64,000 bases of DNA, from contig NZ_JABELE010000001.1 of the NCBI RefSeq assembly GCF_013009345.1, positions 124,001-188,000 on the forward strand. The letters are read 5' to 3'. Position 1 is the first letter of the stretch. Each line of letters opens with the position of its first letter. This document shows, piece after piece, positions 46,466 to 55,628 of the stretch. The stretch comes from Acinetobacter geminorum. GTDB lineage: Bacteria > Pseudomonadota > Gammaproteobacteria > Pseudomonadales > Moraxellaceae. Below the pieces are notes generated by a model, which was not told the DNA's origin, did no database searches, and saw nothing but the letters and a program-made list of their open reading frames with translations. Position numbers and translations under genes: made by a program.

Positions 46466-46509
46466 TGCCGATCGTTGACATGTTGGATCGTCAACAGGCA
46501 TTGTTTTTT
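46466..46509 (+). terminator. Terminator-like hairpin in the gltP leader
   Basis: TGCC/GGCA and GTTGAC/GTCAAC arms form one interrupted stem (46466-46500) followed at once by TTGTTTTTTA. The segment GCCGATC (46467-46473) can instead pair with GATCGGC at 46519-46525, which is also part of a local CGCCG/CGGCG hairpin. Confidence 0.45.
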
Positions 46510-46651
46510 ACTTCGCCGGATCGGCGGGTTGTGATTTGTTTGTGCATTTAAATTTCTGTTTGGGAATTAGTGTACATATTGAGGTTTCACTCTTAGTTAG
46601 TGGTCTTCTCCCTCTCATATTTGATACTTTGCGGTGCATAAGGATTGTCTT

Positions 46652-47938
46652 ATGAAGAATTTTAAATTTAGCCTTGCTTGGCAAATTTTAATTGCTTTAA
46701 TCCTAGGGATAGTTGTCGGGGCTGTTTTACATAACCAGCCTGAAATCAGAGACAGTATTGTGAATAATGTTCTTGCCCCTCTTGGTAAGATATTTATTAG
46801 CCTGATTAAAATGATTGTTATTCCAATCGTTTTCTCTACCTTGATTTTAGGTATTGCAGGTGTTGGCAGTACGAAAAGTTTAGGGCGACTTGGTTTTAAA
46901 ACCATTCTCTATTTTGAAATTATTACGACGATTGCTATTTTAGTTGGTTTGTTTGCGGCAAATATCTTCCATCCTGGTTCAGGCATTGATATGTCTCAGC
47001 TAGTTCAAACAGATATTTCTCAATATAAACATACAACTGAAGAAGTTCAGTCACAGTCACATGGTCTTATTCAAACAATATTATCGCTCATCCCAACGAA
47101 CATTATTAGTTCAATGGCACATGGCGAAATGTTACCTGTGATTTTCTTTGCTGTATTATTCGGTATTGGTTTATCTTCTTTACCAGCAACCACTAAAGAC
47201 CCATTGTTAAATGTATTTCATGCAGTTTCAGAAACGATGTTCCGCGTAACGCACATCATCATGAAATATGCGCCAGTGGGTGTGTTCGGTTTAATTGCGG
47301 TAACTGTTGCAAACTTCGGTTTCGCTTCTCTCATTCCATTGGGTAAATTAGTTGTATTAGTTTACGGCGCAATTTTCTTCTTTGCGTTTGTTGTGCTTGG
47401 TTTAACTGCAAAAATGTTTGGAATCAATATCTTTATCTTATTTAAGATTTTAAAAGATGAATTGATTTTGGCATTTTCAACGGCAAGCTCGGAAACAGTT
47501 TTACCGCGTATTATGCAAAAAATGGAAGCTTACGGTGCGCCTAAAGCAATTTCCAGCTTTGTGATTCCAACTGGTTATTCATTTAACCTTGATGGTTCTA
47601 CGCTTTACCAAAGTATCGCGGCAATCTTTATTGCACAGCTTTACGGTATTGAAATGTCAATCAGCCAACAAGTTATTTTGGTTGTAACATTAATGATTAC
47701 TTCTAAAGGTATTGCGGGTGTTCCTGGCGTATCATTTGTTGTGTTATTAGCGACATTGGGTAGTGTTGGTATTCCTGTAGAAGGCTTGGCATTTATTGCT
47801 GGTGTTGACCGTATTATGGATATGGCTCGTACTGCGTTGAACGTTGTTGGTAACGCGCTTGCTGTACTTGTAATTAGTAAATGGGAAAAACAATACGACT
47901 CTGAAAAAGCTGCCGCTTATGAAGCATCTCTTAAATAA
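46652..47938 (+). CDS. gltP: Glutamate/aspartate:proton symporter GltP
   Basis: A 428-residue DAACS-family (dicarboxylate/amino acid:cation symporter) transporter with eight membrane helices and two re-entrant loops. Signature motifs are ASSETVLPRI, PTGYSFNLDGST and GIAGVPGVSFVVLLATLGSVG. It follows E. coli GltP almost motif for motif (start MKNFKFSLAWQIL, end of helix 8 DMARTALNVVGNALAVLVI). The frame opens at 46634, but ATG 46652 has AAGGATTGTCTT before it. It imports glutamate and aspartate. A structured leader precedes it. Confidence 0.93.
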   Translation: MKNFKFSLAWQILIALILGIVVGAVLHNQPEIRDSIVNNVLAPLGKIFISLIKMIVIPIVFSTLILGIAGVGSTKSLGRLGFKTILYFEIITTIAILVGLFAANIFHPGSGIDMSQLVQTDISQYKHTTEEVQSQSHGLIQTILSLIPTNIISSMAHGEMLPVIFFAVLFGIGLSSLPATTKDPLLNVFHAVSETMFRVTHIIMKYAPVGVFGLIAVTVANFGFASLIPLGKLVVLVYGAIFFFAFVVLGLTAKMFGINIFILFKILKDELILAFSTASSETVLPRIMQKMEAYGAPKAISSFVIPTGYSFNLDGSTLYQSIAAIFIAQLYGIEMSISQQVILVVTLMITSKGIAGVPGVSFVVLLATLGSVGIPVEGLAFIAGVDRIMDMARTALNVVGNALAVLVISKWEKQYDSEKAAAYEASLK

Positions 47939-47956
47939 GAGAGAGGTTTTTTAGTC

Positions 47957-47989
47957 GAAAAAACCCGCGAAAATCGCGGGTTTTTTTAT
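47957..47989. terminator. Bidirectional terminator after gltP
   Basis: Stem AAACCCGCGA/TCGCGGGTTT, loop AAA, then T-run. Confidence 0.9.
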
Positions 47990-47993
47990 TGGG

Positions 47994-49094
47994 TTATTTT
48001 AAGACGCGTTGATATAGATCCAGTGTTTGGTCACACATGTCTTTCAAACTAAACATGGTAACAGGGGCAACGATTTGAGGTTGTTCAATATGATTTTTTA
48101 CAGTCTCTACTAAAGCTTTTTCATTCTCTGCCTCAACAAGACCTTGCGGATATACATTCGTTAAAATCTCGGCAACACCTCCACGGTTCCAGCCAATCAC
48201 TGGCGTACCGACTGAAAGCGCTTCTAAGGCTGTTCTACCGAATGTTTCTGCTTGGTTGGATAAAGAGAGAACTATATCGCTAAAAGCAAGCCATTCCCGA
48301 ATATCTGAGCGATGGCCTACGAAGGTAATTTTATCTGTGAGCCCTTTGCTTTGAATAGTCTTTTGCAATTCACTTAAGTAGGCTTGCTTTTTGGCATCAG
48401 CACCACCAACAACAACCGCATGTAACTGAGGATATTGCGACTGAAGTTGTTGAATCAGTTCAATTAAACTTTCATGACCTTTTAAGCGTGTAATACGACC
48501 AGGTAAGCAAAGTAAAAACTTATTTTCAAGCTCAGGAAAGTCATTAAAAACTTGATTAAACCACTGTGCTGATGGCTGGTAATTATGTGGAAAAGCAGTT
48601 GGGTCAATGCCTCGATAAATTCGCACAATATCTTGCGGTGGGCAGTTTTTATAATGGTCAGTGATGTATTTAACCACGCTGTCAGAAACGGCAATCACTT
48701 TTTCAGCTTGAGTCATAATCGCACTATAACGATTAACTGAATAGAAACCATGTACAGTGCTAATGAGGTGAGGGCGTTTGTTTGCAGGTATTTTTCTTAA
48801 GGCAAAGTGAGTAAGCCAAGCTGGGACACGTGAGCGCACATGAACAATATCGGGTTGATGCTGTTCAATCAGCTTGCGTAAAGGACGGATTTGCCACAAG
48901 CTCGACAATGATTTTTTATGAATAGGTAGCGTTAAGTGAGTAGAACCTTCAGCTTCGAGCTGGGACACAAGTCTTCCACCATCTGAAACAACTAGAGACT
49001 GATGACCTTGTGCAATCAGTGCACGTGCAATTTCCAGTGTGCCGCGTTCTACGCCACCGCTATTGAGTTCTGGGAGAAGTTGCATCACTTTCAT
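47994..49094 (-). CDS. Glycosyltransferase family 4 (GT-B), probably LOS core
   Basis: A 366-residue GT-B enzyme. The N-terminal acceptor domain begins MKVMQLLPELNSGGVERGTLEIARAL. The C-terminal GT1-type donor domain has LLCLPGRITRLKGHESLIEL and the EX7E motif AETFGRTALEALSVGTPVIG. No membrane segment. A role in lipooligosaccharide core assembly is inferred from the family and from the LpxL-type acyltransferase encoded next on the same strand. Donor and acceptor sugars are unknown. Confidence 0.82.
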   Translation of the reverse strand: MKVMQLLPELNSGGVERGTLEIARALIAQGHQSLVVSDGGRLVSQLEAEGSTHLTLPIHKKSLSSLWQIRPLRKLIEQHQPDIVHVRSRVPAWLTHFALRKIPANKRPHLISTVHGFYSVNRYSAIMTQAEKVIAVSDSVVKYITDHYKNCPPQDIVRIYRGIDPTAFPHNYQPSAQWFNQVFNDFPELENKFLLCLPGRITRLKGHESLIELIQQLQSQYPQLHAVVVGGADAKKQAYLSELQKTIQSKGLTDKITFVGHRSDIREWLAFSDIVLSLSNQAETFGRTALEALSVGTPVIGWNRGGVAEILTNVYPQGLVEAENEKALVETVKNHIEQPQIVAPVTMFSLKDMCDQTLDLYQRVLK

Positions 49095-49184
49095 TGTTTT
49101 TTGCCTTATACATTCATAAAAGATGGACCATCCACAGATACATCATTTCAAACTAAATCATTATCCGGAATTTACTATCGTGCT

Positions 49185-49239
49185 AGCGACATGGATGTCG
49201 CTGTTTCGCTGTGTTACAAGGAAGTAACATCAGTGAAAC
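49185..49239. repeat. Two adjacent strong palindromes upstream of the glycosyltransferase
   Basis: First, AGCGACAT-GG-ATGTCGCT (49185-49202), an 8-base perfect arm. Then a 15-bp stem with one bulged T (49203-49217 with 49224-49239) and loop AAGGAA. The rest of the 263-base gap holds no gene. The pair resembles a REP-type intergenic element, or a structured RNA. Confidence 0.6.
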
Positions 49240-49357
49240 AAAGGATTTTGCTTACTTTTTATCCTTGAAAAGTAAGGCTGCCTATTCGATAGTATTTGAA
49301 TTTCACTTTAAATTGAGGCAGTACTTACTATCAATTTAAAATTATCACAGCTTTATC

Positions 49358-50293
49358 TTAATAGATCTCTTCATAACCCTCTGGACGTGTCTTAAAACGA
49401 CGATGGAACCACATATATTGAGTCGGTGCGATGCGAAGTTGATTTTCAATAATTTTATTAACTCGAGTTGCATCATCGACTTCATGTTCACTTGGCATAT
49501 TTTCGACCGCAGGTTCAATCAAAATATGATATTTAGGATCTTGTACATCACCATGACGGTAAAAATATAAAGGAACGGCAACCGCTTTTGAGATTTTTAA
49601 TAAACGACGGTGAGCGGTTACGGTAGCAGCAGGCACACCAAAGAAGGGTGCCATCACCCCTTGTTTAAGTCCGAAGTCTTGATCGGGGCTATACCAAATT
49701 GCATCGCCATCTTTAAGGTGGCGAATTAAACCACGCATATCATCATGATCGATTTGTGCTTTATAGATGGTGCCACGGCAACGATAAATCAGCATATCGA
49801 GCAATGGATTATTTTGAGGGCGGTACACAACATCTGGCTCGAAATATTGAGCACAAACATAGCCACCCGCATCAAGAAGGGTACTATGAGTTCCCAATAA
49901 TAAAACGCCTTTGCCTTGAGCTTGGGCGTTGGTAATGTGTTCTAAGCCTTCAATGGTGACGCGGTTTTTAAACCAGTAAGGCTTATACCATGCGTTTAAT
50001 GTCTCAAAAATACCAAGCATCATATCGACAAAAACTTGCTTAGCTTGTTGCTGTACTTTTTCAGTTGACCATTCGGGAAAGCAGACTTCTAAATTACGAA
50101 TAGTCGTTTTTCGGCGAGATTTTAAATATTTCCAAGCAAGATTTGCTAAGCCATGAGCCAGACGCCACTGAATTGCCCATGGTAAAATAGCCAAAAGCAT
50201 TAAAAAAACAATGGCAATCCAAATACCCCAATATTTAGGTAATAAAAAGGACCATTGAAATTCACCGGGCGTATAAGTCTGCTTTTGGCTCAT
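49358..50293 (-). CDS. Lipid A late acyltransferase (LpxL/LpxM family)
   Basis: A 311-residue LPLAT enzyme that adds a secondary acyl chain to lipid A. One N-terminal membrane anchor (about 22-42), the catalytic HX4D motif HSTLLD (near 136), and further family motifs RPQNNPLLD, SPDQDFG and a C-terminal QYMWFHRRFKTRP. The N-terminus (FLLPKYWGIW) matches the LpxL/HtrB start. LpxL is more likely than LpxM, but the two cannot be separated safely. Modification of lipid A acylation affects polymyxin sensitivity and inflammation. Confidence 0.88.
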   Translation of the reverse strand: MSQKQTYTPGEFQWSFLLPKYWGIWIAIVFLMLLAILPWAIQWRLAHGLANLAWKYLKSRRKTTIRNLEVCFPEWSTEKVQQQAKQVFVDMMLGIFETLNAWYKPYWFKNRVTIEGLEHITNAQAQGKGVLLLGTHSTLLDAGGYVCAQYFEPDVVYRPQNNPLLDMLIYRCRGTIYKAQIDHDDMRGLIRHLKDGDAIWYSPDQDFGLKQGVMAPFFGVPAATVTAHRRLLKISKAVAVPLYFYRHGDVQDPKYHILIEPAVENMPSEHEVDDATRVNKIIENQLRIAPTQYMWFHRRFKTRPEGYEEIY

Positions 50294-50403
50294 AACGATA
50301 TAAAGAATTCAAAATTAAAACTGGCAAAAGTGTATCACGAACTGAATTTATCGTCGTAATACACTGTTGAATTGAGCGGTTAAGATGAGGAAGTAAACCG
50401 TGG

Positions 50404-51036
50404 TTATCGGCGATTTTCTAAAAGAATACGAACAGCAAGCCCAGCTAACACCGTTCCCATAAGCCAGCGTTGTATATTTGCCCAAAGAGGCTTTTGTTGA
50501 AGAAAAAGGGCAATGCTACCCGCGGAAAGTACAATCAGCGCATTTACCGAGACGCTGACAAAAATTTGAATAGTCCCGAGCTGAATGGATTGCCATAAAA
50601 TACTGCCTTGCTGTGGATGAATAAACTGTGGCAATAACGATAAATACATAATCGCAATTTTAGGATTAAGTAGATTTGTAGCGAAACCCATTAAAAATAG
50701 TTTAGCTGGAGAGTCTACTGATAATTGTTTTACATCAAAAATTGGGGATGCATTGGGACGTAGCGCTTTCCATGCTAGCCAGAGTAAATAAATTGCTCCT
50801 GCAATACGGATGGTGTCGTAAGCATAAGGGACTGCAACAATAAGGGCTGTAATCCCGAAAGAAGCGCAAAGCATATAAAATACGAAGCCAACGCCAACAC
50901 CAGCGAGTGAAATAAATCCCGCTATTTTTCCTTGGCAAATTGAACGAGAAATAAGATAAATCATGTTTGGGCCAGGGGTGAGCACCATTGCCAAACAGAT
51001 TAATCCGAATGCTAAAATTTGAGAAAGATCTAGCAT
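50404..51036 (-). CDS. LysE-family amino acid/metabolite exporter
   Basis: A 210-residue inner-membrane exporter with six hydrophobic segments. The N-terminal motif MVLTPGPNMIYLISRSICQGK is the RhtB/LysE signature, and GFATNLLNPKIAIMYLSLLPQF in the middle is equally typical. RhtB-type proteins export homoserine, threonine or related amino acids. Monocistronic and on the same strand as the acyltransferase. Substrate unknown. Confidence 0.85.
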   Translation of the reverse strand: MLDLSQILAFGLICLAMVLTPGPNMIYLISRSICQGKIAGFISLAGVGVGFVFYMLCASFGITALIVAVPYAYDTIRIAGAIYLLWLAWKALRPNASPIFDVKQLSVDSPAKLFLMGFATNLLNPKIAIMYLSLLPQFIHPQQGSILWQSIQLGTIQIFVSVSVNALIVLSAGSIALFLQQKPLWANIQRWLMGTVLAGLAVRILLENRR

Positions 51037-51202
51037 GAAAAATACTCGAATATTATTATATGGGTAGATATAACATAATTATTTTTATAAGTCTTATATT
51101 CAATCAGAGCGGTATTTAAAACTATTAAGCCTAACTAAACTTAATCACTTATCATCTATTTTTTTATAGATTTTTTGCTTTAAAAAATTTATAGATATTC
51201 TG

Positions 51203-51234
51203 AAAAAAGCCCCCTTAATTTAAGGAGGCTTTTA
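51203..51234 (-). terminator. uup terminator
   Basis: Stem AAAAGCCTCCTTAA/TTAAGGGGGCTTTT on the reverse strand (one G-U pair), then T-run. Confidence 0.8.
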
Positions 51235-51263
51235 TTACTTACTTTAAAGGAAATAAAAGTGAA

Positions 51264-53174
51264 TTAATTTCCTTTGCTCATTTGTTCAAGTTCATCCCAG
51301 CGTTCTAATTTTTCAAGTAATACCTCTTCAATTTCTGCGAGACGCTGACTTGCTTTAGTTGCTTCATCGGCATTACTGACAAACCATGAACCATCTGCCA
51401 GCTTGTCAGAAAGTTCTGCTTGTTCAACTTCCAGTTTCTCGATTTCGGCAGGAAGTTGCTCAAGTTCACGTTGGTCTTTATAACTCAGTTTTACCTTTTT
51501 AACGTTACTTTGTGCTGCGGCTTTTTCAGCTTCGGCTTTTGCCTGAGCTTTTTTAACATCAGACTTTTGGTCTACGACTTTATCATCTGGTCGTTGCTGC
51601 AAATAGTCTTGGTAGCCACCAATATACTCTGCAATATTGCCTTTACCATCAAATACCCAAGTCGATGTTACGACGTTGTCCATAAATGCACGGTCATGCG
51701 AAATGAGTAACAGGGTACCTTTATATTCAGAAAGCATCTCTTCAAGTAGCTCAAGAGTCACCATATCCAAGTCATTGGTTGGTTCGTCCATTACAATCAG
51801 ATTCGATGGTTTAAGCAGTAATTTAGCAAGTAAAATACGGTTACGCTCACCACCAGAAAGGGCTTTTACTGGTGTGCGTGCGCGTTCAGGCGAAAACAAG
51901 AAATCTTGTAGATAGCTATAGATATGTCGACGGTTACCATTTACATCAACAAAGTCAGAGCCTTCTGAAACGTTTGCCATGACTGTTTTTTCAAGGTCTA
52001 AGGCATTACGTAATTGGTCAAAATAAGCAACTTCTAACTGTGTACCAGTCTTAACAGAACCACCGTGCTCGATTTCACCTAAAATGGCTTTAATTAACGT
52101 CGTTTTACCGACACCGTTATCACCGACTAGGCCAATACGGTCACCACGCATGACTAGTGTAGAGAAATCTTTAATCAGTGGCTTATCATCATAAGATACA
52201 CTTAGGTGCTCAATATCAAATACTAATTTACCAGAGCGATTTGCTTCTTGAGTCGCCATGCTCACTTTGCCTTGTTGTGAACGGCGAGCTTTCGATTCTT
52301 CACGTAAAGCTTTTAAGGCGCGCACACGACCTTCATTACGCGTACGACGTGCTTTAATCCCTTGACGAATCCAAGCTTCTTCTTCAGCTAACTTTTTATC
52401 AAATAAAGCATTTTGTTTCTCTTCTGCTTCCATTTGCTGAGCTTTAAGCTCTAAATAGCGTGAATAGTTACCTTCATAACCACGTAGGATGCCACGGTCA
52501 AGTTCAACAATTCGAGTCGCAATGCTGTCTACAAAAGAACGGTCATGCGAAATAAATAGTAGCGTTAAATTATTTTGATCGAGTAGAAATTTTTCTAACC
52601 ATTCAATACTTTCAACATCTAGATGGTTGGTCGGTTCATCTAGAAGTAATACGTCCGGTTGTGTCAAAAGAGCGCGGGCGAGTAAAACACGGCGTTTACG
52701 TCCTCCCGAAAGATCTGCCAAATCTGCATTTGGATCGAGTCCCATTTTACTTAACAGGGCATTGACCTTGTTTTCGAGTGCCCAGCCGTCGAGTTGGTCG
52801 AGCTTATGCTGTAGGTTGCCCATACGGTCACAAGCTTCCATATCTCCCAGCATACAAGCATCAGTTGCTTCATGATAAGCTCTGAGTACTTCGGCAGCTT
52901 CTCCTGCACCATCAGCTACAATGTCAGCAACCTTACCTGAATCCATTGGAACGTCTTGGGCTAACATTGAAACAGTTAAACCATTTTGAATAGAAACTTC
53001 ACCAGAATCTGGTAATAGGCTTCCCTCGATCAGTTTAAGTAAAGTAGACTTACCTTCACCATTACGACCAATTAAACAGACTCGTTCGCCACGTTCTAGA
53101 TTAAAGTTCGCGCCATCGAGCAGGGCAGGTCCGCCAAAAGCAAGTTGGACATCCCTTAGGGTAATATAGGCCAT
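51264..53174 (-). CDS. uup: ABC-F family ATPase Uup
   Basis: A 636-residue soluble protein with two ABC domains and no membrane segments. Walker A motifs are GRNGEGKST (near 36) and GDNGVGKTT (near 350). Signatures are LSGGRKRRVLLARALL and LSGGERNRILLAKLLL. Both Walker B/glutamate motifs are intact (LLLDEPTNHLD and IVMDEPTNDLD). The C-terminal coiled coil (about 540-630), rich in K and E, is the Uup hallmark and binds branched DNA. Uup affects transposon precise excision and ribosome function. Divergent from slyX, 32 bases apart. Confidence 0.93.
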   Translation of the reverse strand: MAYITLRDVQLAFGGPALLDGANFNLERGERVCLIGRNGEGKSTLLKLIEGSLLPDSGEVSIQNGLTVSMLAQDVPMDSGKVADIVADGAGEAAEVLRAYHEATDACMLGDMEACDRMGNLQHKLDQLDGWALENKVNALLSKMGLDPNADLADLSGGRKRRVLLARALLTQPDVLLLDEPTNHLDVESIEWLEKFLLDQNNLTLLFISHDRSFVDSIATRIVELDRGILRGYEGNYSRYLELKAQQMEAEEKQNALFDKKLAEEEAWIRQGIKARRTRNEGRVRALKALREESKARRSQQGKVSMATQEANRSGKLVFDIEHLSVSYDDKPLIKDFSTLVMRGDRIGLVGDNGVGKTTLIKAILGEIEHGGSVKTGTQLEVAYFDQLRNALDLEKTVMANVSEGSDFVDVNGNRRHIYSYLQDFLFSPERARTPVKALSGGERNRILLAKLLLKPSNLIVMDEPTNDLDMVTLELLEEMLSEYKGTLLLISHDRAFMDNVVTSTWVFDGKGNIAEYIGGYQDYLQQRPDDKVVDQKSDVKKAQAKAEAEKAAAQSNVKKVKLSYKDQRELEQLPAEIEKLEVEQAELSDKLADGSWFVSNADEATKASQRLAEIEEVLLEKLERWDELEQMSKGN

Positions 53175-53206
53175 AATGTTTTCCAGAATCTCAAATGAGG
53201 ATTTAA

Positions 53207-53452
53207 ATGACTAAACCACCATATCATGATGATCAAGCGTCATTTTCCGCACCCATTGAAGATTTGCAAGTGCGAATTACATTTTTGGATGATTTAGTTG
53301 AACAATTAAATCAACAACTCGCTATTCAAACTCAAGAAATAGCTGATTTGAAAAAACAAATGCAATTTCTTTATCAACGTGTGGAATCGTCGGATTTATC
53401 AGAAGGCATTGCACCTTTTGACCCATTAACGAATAAACCTCCCCACTATTAA
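53207..53452 (+). CDS. slyX: SlyX family protein
   Basis: An 81-residue coiled-coil protein. The segment IEDLQVRITFLDDLVEQLNQQLAIQTQEI (split here: VRITFLDDLVEQLNQ is the core) and the proline-rich end NKPPHY fit SlyX. Ribosome binding site GAGGA before ATG 53207. Function unclear in all bacteria. Ends directly in a strong terminator. Confidence 0.85.
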   Translation: MTKPPYHDDQASFSAPIEDLQVRITFLDDLVEQLNQQLAIQTQEIADLKKQMQFLYQRVESSDLSEGIAPFDPLTNKPPHY

Positions 53453-53453
53453 T

Positions 53454-53485
53454 AAAAAGGCAAGTTCAATACTTGCCTTTTTATT
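53454..53485. terminator. Bidirectional terminator after slyX
   Basis: Stem AAAAAGGCAAGT/ACTTGCCTTTTT, loop TCAAT. Confidence 0.9.
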
Positions 53486-53507
53486 TGGGAATATTTCCCA
53501 ATTTTGC

Positions 53508-54518
53508 TTAAAAACCTTGTAAGACGATCTTACCTTTTGTTGTGCCACTTTCAATTTGCTGATGAACTCGTTTTAAATTTTCAGCATTAATTGGACTTAT
53601 AACTTCCGTTACAGTCGTTTTGATTTTCCCATCATCAACCAGCTTGCTGACCTCATTTAATAGTTCACTTTGTTTTGCCATATCTTCGGTCTGGAACATT
53701 GAACGTGTAAACATAAATTCCCAATGCACAGATACAGACTTGGTTTTAAACGGTTTGATATCTAACTGTTCAGGATCATCAATAAGCCCAAAACGGCCTT
53801 GCGGTGCAATCAACTCGACAATATCTGCTAAATGCTGATCTGTTTGAGTAGTTGAGAACACATATAAAGGTGCCTTTAAATCTAATTGCTTGATTTGGGC
53901 TGCTAAAGGTTGACGGTGATCTAACACATAATCTGCTCCAAGTTGCTTAACCCAGTCTTGAGTTTCTGCTCGTGAAGCTGTTGCAATAATTGTTAGGTTT
54001 GTCAGCTGTTTAAGAAGTTGAATGGTGATTGAACCAACACCACCAGCTCCACCAATCACTAATATTGTTGTGTTTTCTGGCGCTTTCTTTGGAACTTGCA
54101 GGCGATCAAATAACATCTCCCAAGCCGTGATTGCAGTTAAAGGGAGAGCTGCCGCCTCGGTTACTTCTAAAGTTTTTGGTTTATGGCCAACAATGCGTTC
54201 ATCAACGAGTTGTAATTCGCTATTACTACCTTGACGATTAAGAGCACCTGCATACCAAACAATATCGCCAATCTTAAATTGAGTAACTTTATCTCCAATC
54301 GCTTCAACTACACCTACTGCATCCCAGCCAAGAGTTTTCCACTGATTATTCTCAGGGCTTACATTCTTTCGAATTTTAGTATCTACCGGATTTACTGAAA
54401 CAGCTTGTACACGAACAAGTAAATCGTGTCCTTCAGCAATAGGGGCATCGAGTTCAATATCGACGAGTGCTTCTGGCGATGTAATAGGCCCCGCTTTTTG
54501 ATATGCCACAGCTTTCAT
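53508..54518 (-). CDS. Zinc-type alcohol dehydrogenase-like / quinone oxidoreductase
   Basis: A 336-residue MDR-superfamily protein. The GroES-like N-domain contains VNPVDTKIRK, and the Rossmann motif is VIGGAGGVGSI (near 152-162). The metal ligands of true zinc alcohol dehydrogenases are absent, so it is a zinc-free reductase of the quinone oxidoreductase group that uses NADPH. ATG 54518 (MKAVAYQKAG) is preferred; AGAGGA lies ten bases upstream. Divergent from an HxlR regulator, the usual arrangement for electrophile- or quinone-responsive pairs. Confidence 0.85.
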   Translation of the reverse strand: MKAVAYQKAGPITSPEALVDIELDAPIAEGHDLLVRVQAVSVNPVDTKIRKNVSPENNQWKTLGWDAVGVVEAIGDKVTQFKIGDIVWYAGALNRQGSNSELQLVDERIVGHKPKTLEVTEAAALPLTAITAWEMLFDRLQVPKKAPENTTILVIGGAGGVGSITIQLLKQLTNLTIIATASRAETQDWVKQLGADYVLDHRQPLAAQIKQLDLKAPLYVFSTTQTDQHLADIVELIAPQGRFGLIDDPEQLDIKPFKTKSVSVHWEFMFTRSMFQTEDMAKQSELLNEVSKLVDDGKIKTTVTEVISPINAENLKRVHQQIESGTTKGKIVLQGF

Positions 54519-54617
54519 AATTATCATTCCTCTTGTTGAGAGTTTGATCATAACGTAAGCTTAAAATAAGTAACTACAGACAAATAACGCTCATAGTGTC
54601 AAAAAGGATACTGTAAA
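54519..54617. promoter_or_regulatory. Divergent promoter region, oxidoreductase / HxlR
   Basis: 99 bases between the two genes; the HxlR protein probably binds here. The segment AAGTAACTACAGACAAA, near 54565, holds imperfect repeats, but no operator can be defined. Confidence 0.35.
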
Positions 54618-54995
54618 ATGGCAAAAGTACGACATTCAAGTTTTGATTGTTCTCCGGGATGTTCTGTTGAAGCAGCCATTAGTTTGATTGATGGAAAATG
54701 GAAATGCGTCATTCTTTGGCATTTATTTAATGAAGGTACCTTGAGGTTTAACGAAATTCGAAAGCGTGTTCCGAGCATTACCCAAAGAATGCTGACAAAT
54801 CAGCTACGTGAATTGGAACAAGATGGAATTATTCATCGGGAAGTCTATCCTCAGGTACCACCTAAAGTAGAATACTGCCTGACTGATTTGGGACAAAGTC
54901 TTGAGAAAATTCTGTTTGCTTTAAAACAGTGGGGGGATGCTCATATTGACCAGTTTGGAAAGCTGACACTTGTGGATCGTAATTCGAATCCTTAA
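54618..54995 (+). CDS. HxlR-family transcriptional regulator
   Basis: A 125-residue winged-helix protein: SPGCSVEAAISLIDGKWKC near the N-terminus (with the redox-type Cys in CSPGCSVE), then NEIRKRVPSITQRMLTNQLRELEQDGIIHREVYPQVPPKVEY, the family core. HxlR/YodB regulators respond to electrophiles, quinones or hypochlorite by cysteine modification. Three cysteines (11, 15 and near 31) make this plausible. Divergent from the oxidoreductase it probably controls. Confidence 0.87.
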   Translation: MAKVRHSSFDCSPGCSVEAAISLIDGKWKCVILWHLFNEGTLRFNEIRKRVPSITQRMLTNQLRELEQDGIIHREVYPQVPPKVEYCLTDLGQSLEKILFALKQWGDAHIDQFGKLTLVDRNSNP

Positions 54996-55143
54996 TTATA
55001 TTTGAGTTAGCTCATTGTAATTTGCACTGTGAAATCTGACTATTTTTAAGCTTGCCCCTGGATTGGGCATTATTTTTATGATGAAACTTGCGTTTTCTGG
55101 TCCGCTTATGCAACTCTAATAAAAGAGATTAATAGGTTTTGCT

Positions 55144-55593
55144 ATGGACAATATGGGAATTTGGGTTACCGTTATCATTGTTCTTTTCGTACTAGGCTCC
55201 ATTTTTGGTTTAAGAGTGAGCCCACGTGAAAAGGCACTTGGTATTATGCGTGATAAAGCTCGTAAAATGGGTTTACACCCGCGTGTAATCGTTGCACCTG
55301 AATGGACACATGTCCCAATGGCGACTGAAAAGCGTGCCAGCATGGTTGCTTATTATAGTGTATTGATTCCCGATGCCCGTTTATCTTTAATGCGCGCTCG
55401 CGTTGTAGACGGCAAATTAAAAGTGCTTCAGGGTGATGAGAAATTTAATGATTCTCCCATTGCATTAAAAGGGATTTATGCTATTGATATGCAGGCAAAC
55501 TGTGTAGGGCTTTATTGGGATGAGGAATCAGACCTGAGAGCAACACAATTAGATGAGATGAAGGCTTATCTGTTGAACTTGGCTAAAGCCTGA
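55144..55593 (+). CDS. Conserved hypothetical single-pass membrane protein
   Basis: A 149-residue protein with one N-terminal membrane segment (residues 5-23, GIWVTVIIVLFVLGSIFGL). A soluble domain follows: basic at first (SPREKALGIMRDKARKMGLHPRVI), then a beta-rich region ending in GLYWDEESDLRATQLDEMKAYL. I do not recognise a named family. It lies 35 bases upstream of topA on the same strand and is probably co-transcribed with it. Ribosome binding site AGAGATTAATAGG upstream of ATG 55144. Confidence 0.7.
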   Translation: MDNMGIWVTVIIVLFVLGSIFGLRVSPREKALGIMRDKARKMGLHPRVIVAPEWTHVPMATEKRASMVAYYSVLIPDARLSLMRARVVDGKLKVLQGDEKFNDSPIALKGIYAIDMQANCVGLYWDEESDLRATQLDEMKAYLLNLAKA

Positions 55594-55628
55594 TTTTTAA
55601 ATTTATTGGTATAGGAATAACATTTTAT

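Noticed and set aside
46634..46651. The upstream ATG of gltP
   Set aside because: The internal ATG at 46652 has the ribosome binding site and matches the E. coli GltP start.
49002..49268. An 88-codon frame across the glycosyltransferase start and the palindromes
   Set aside because: It overlaps the real gene and its right half is made of the two hairpins; no ribosome binding site.
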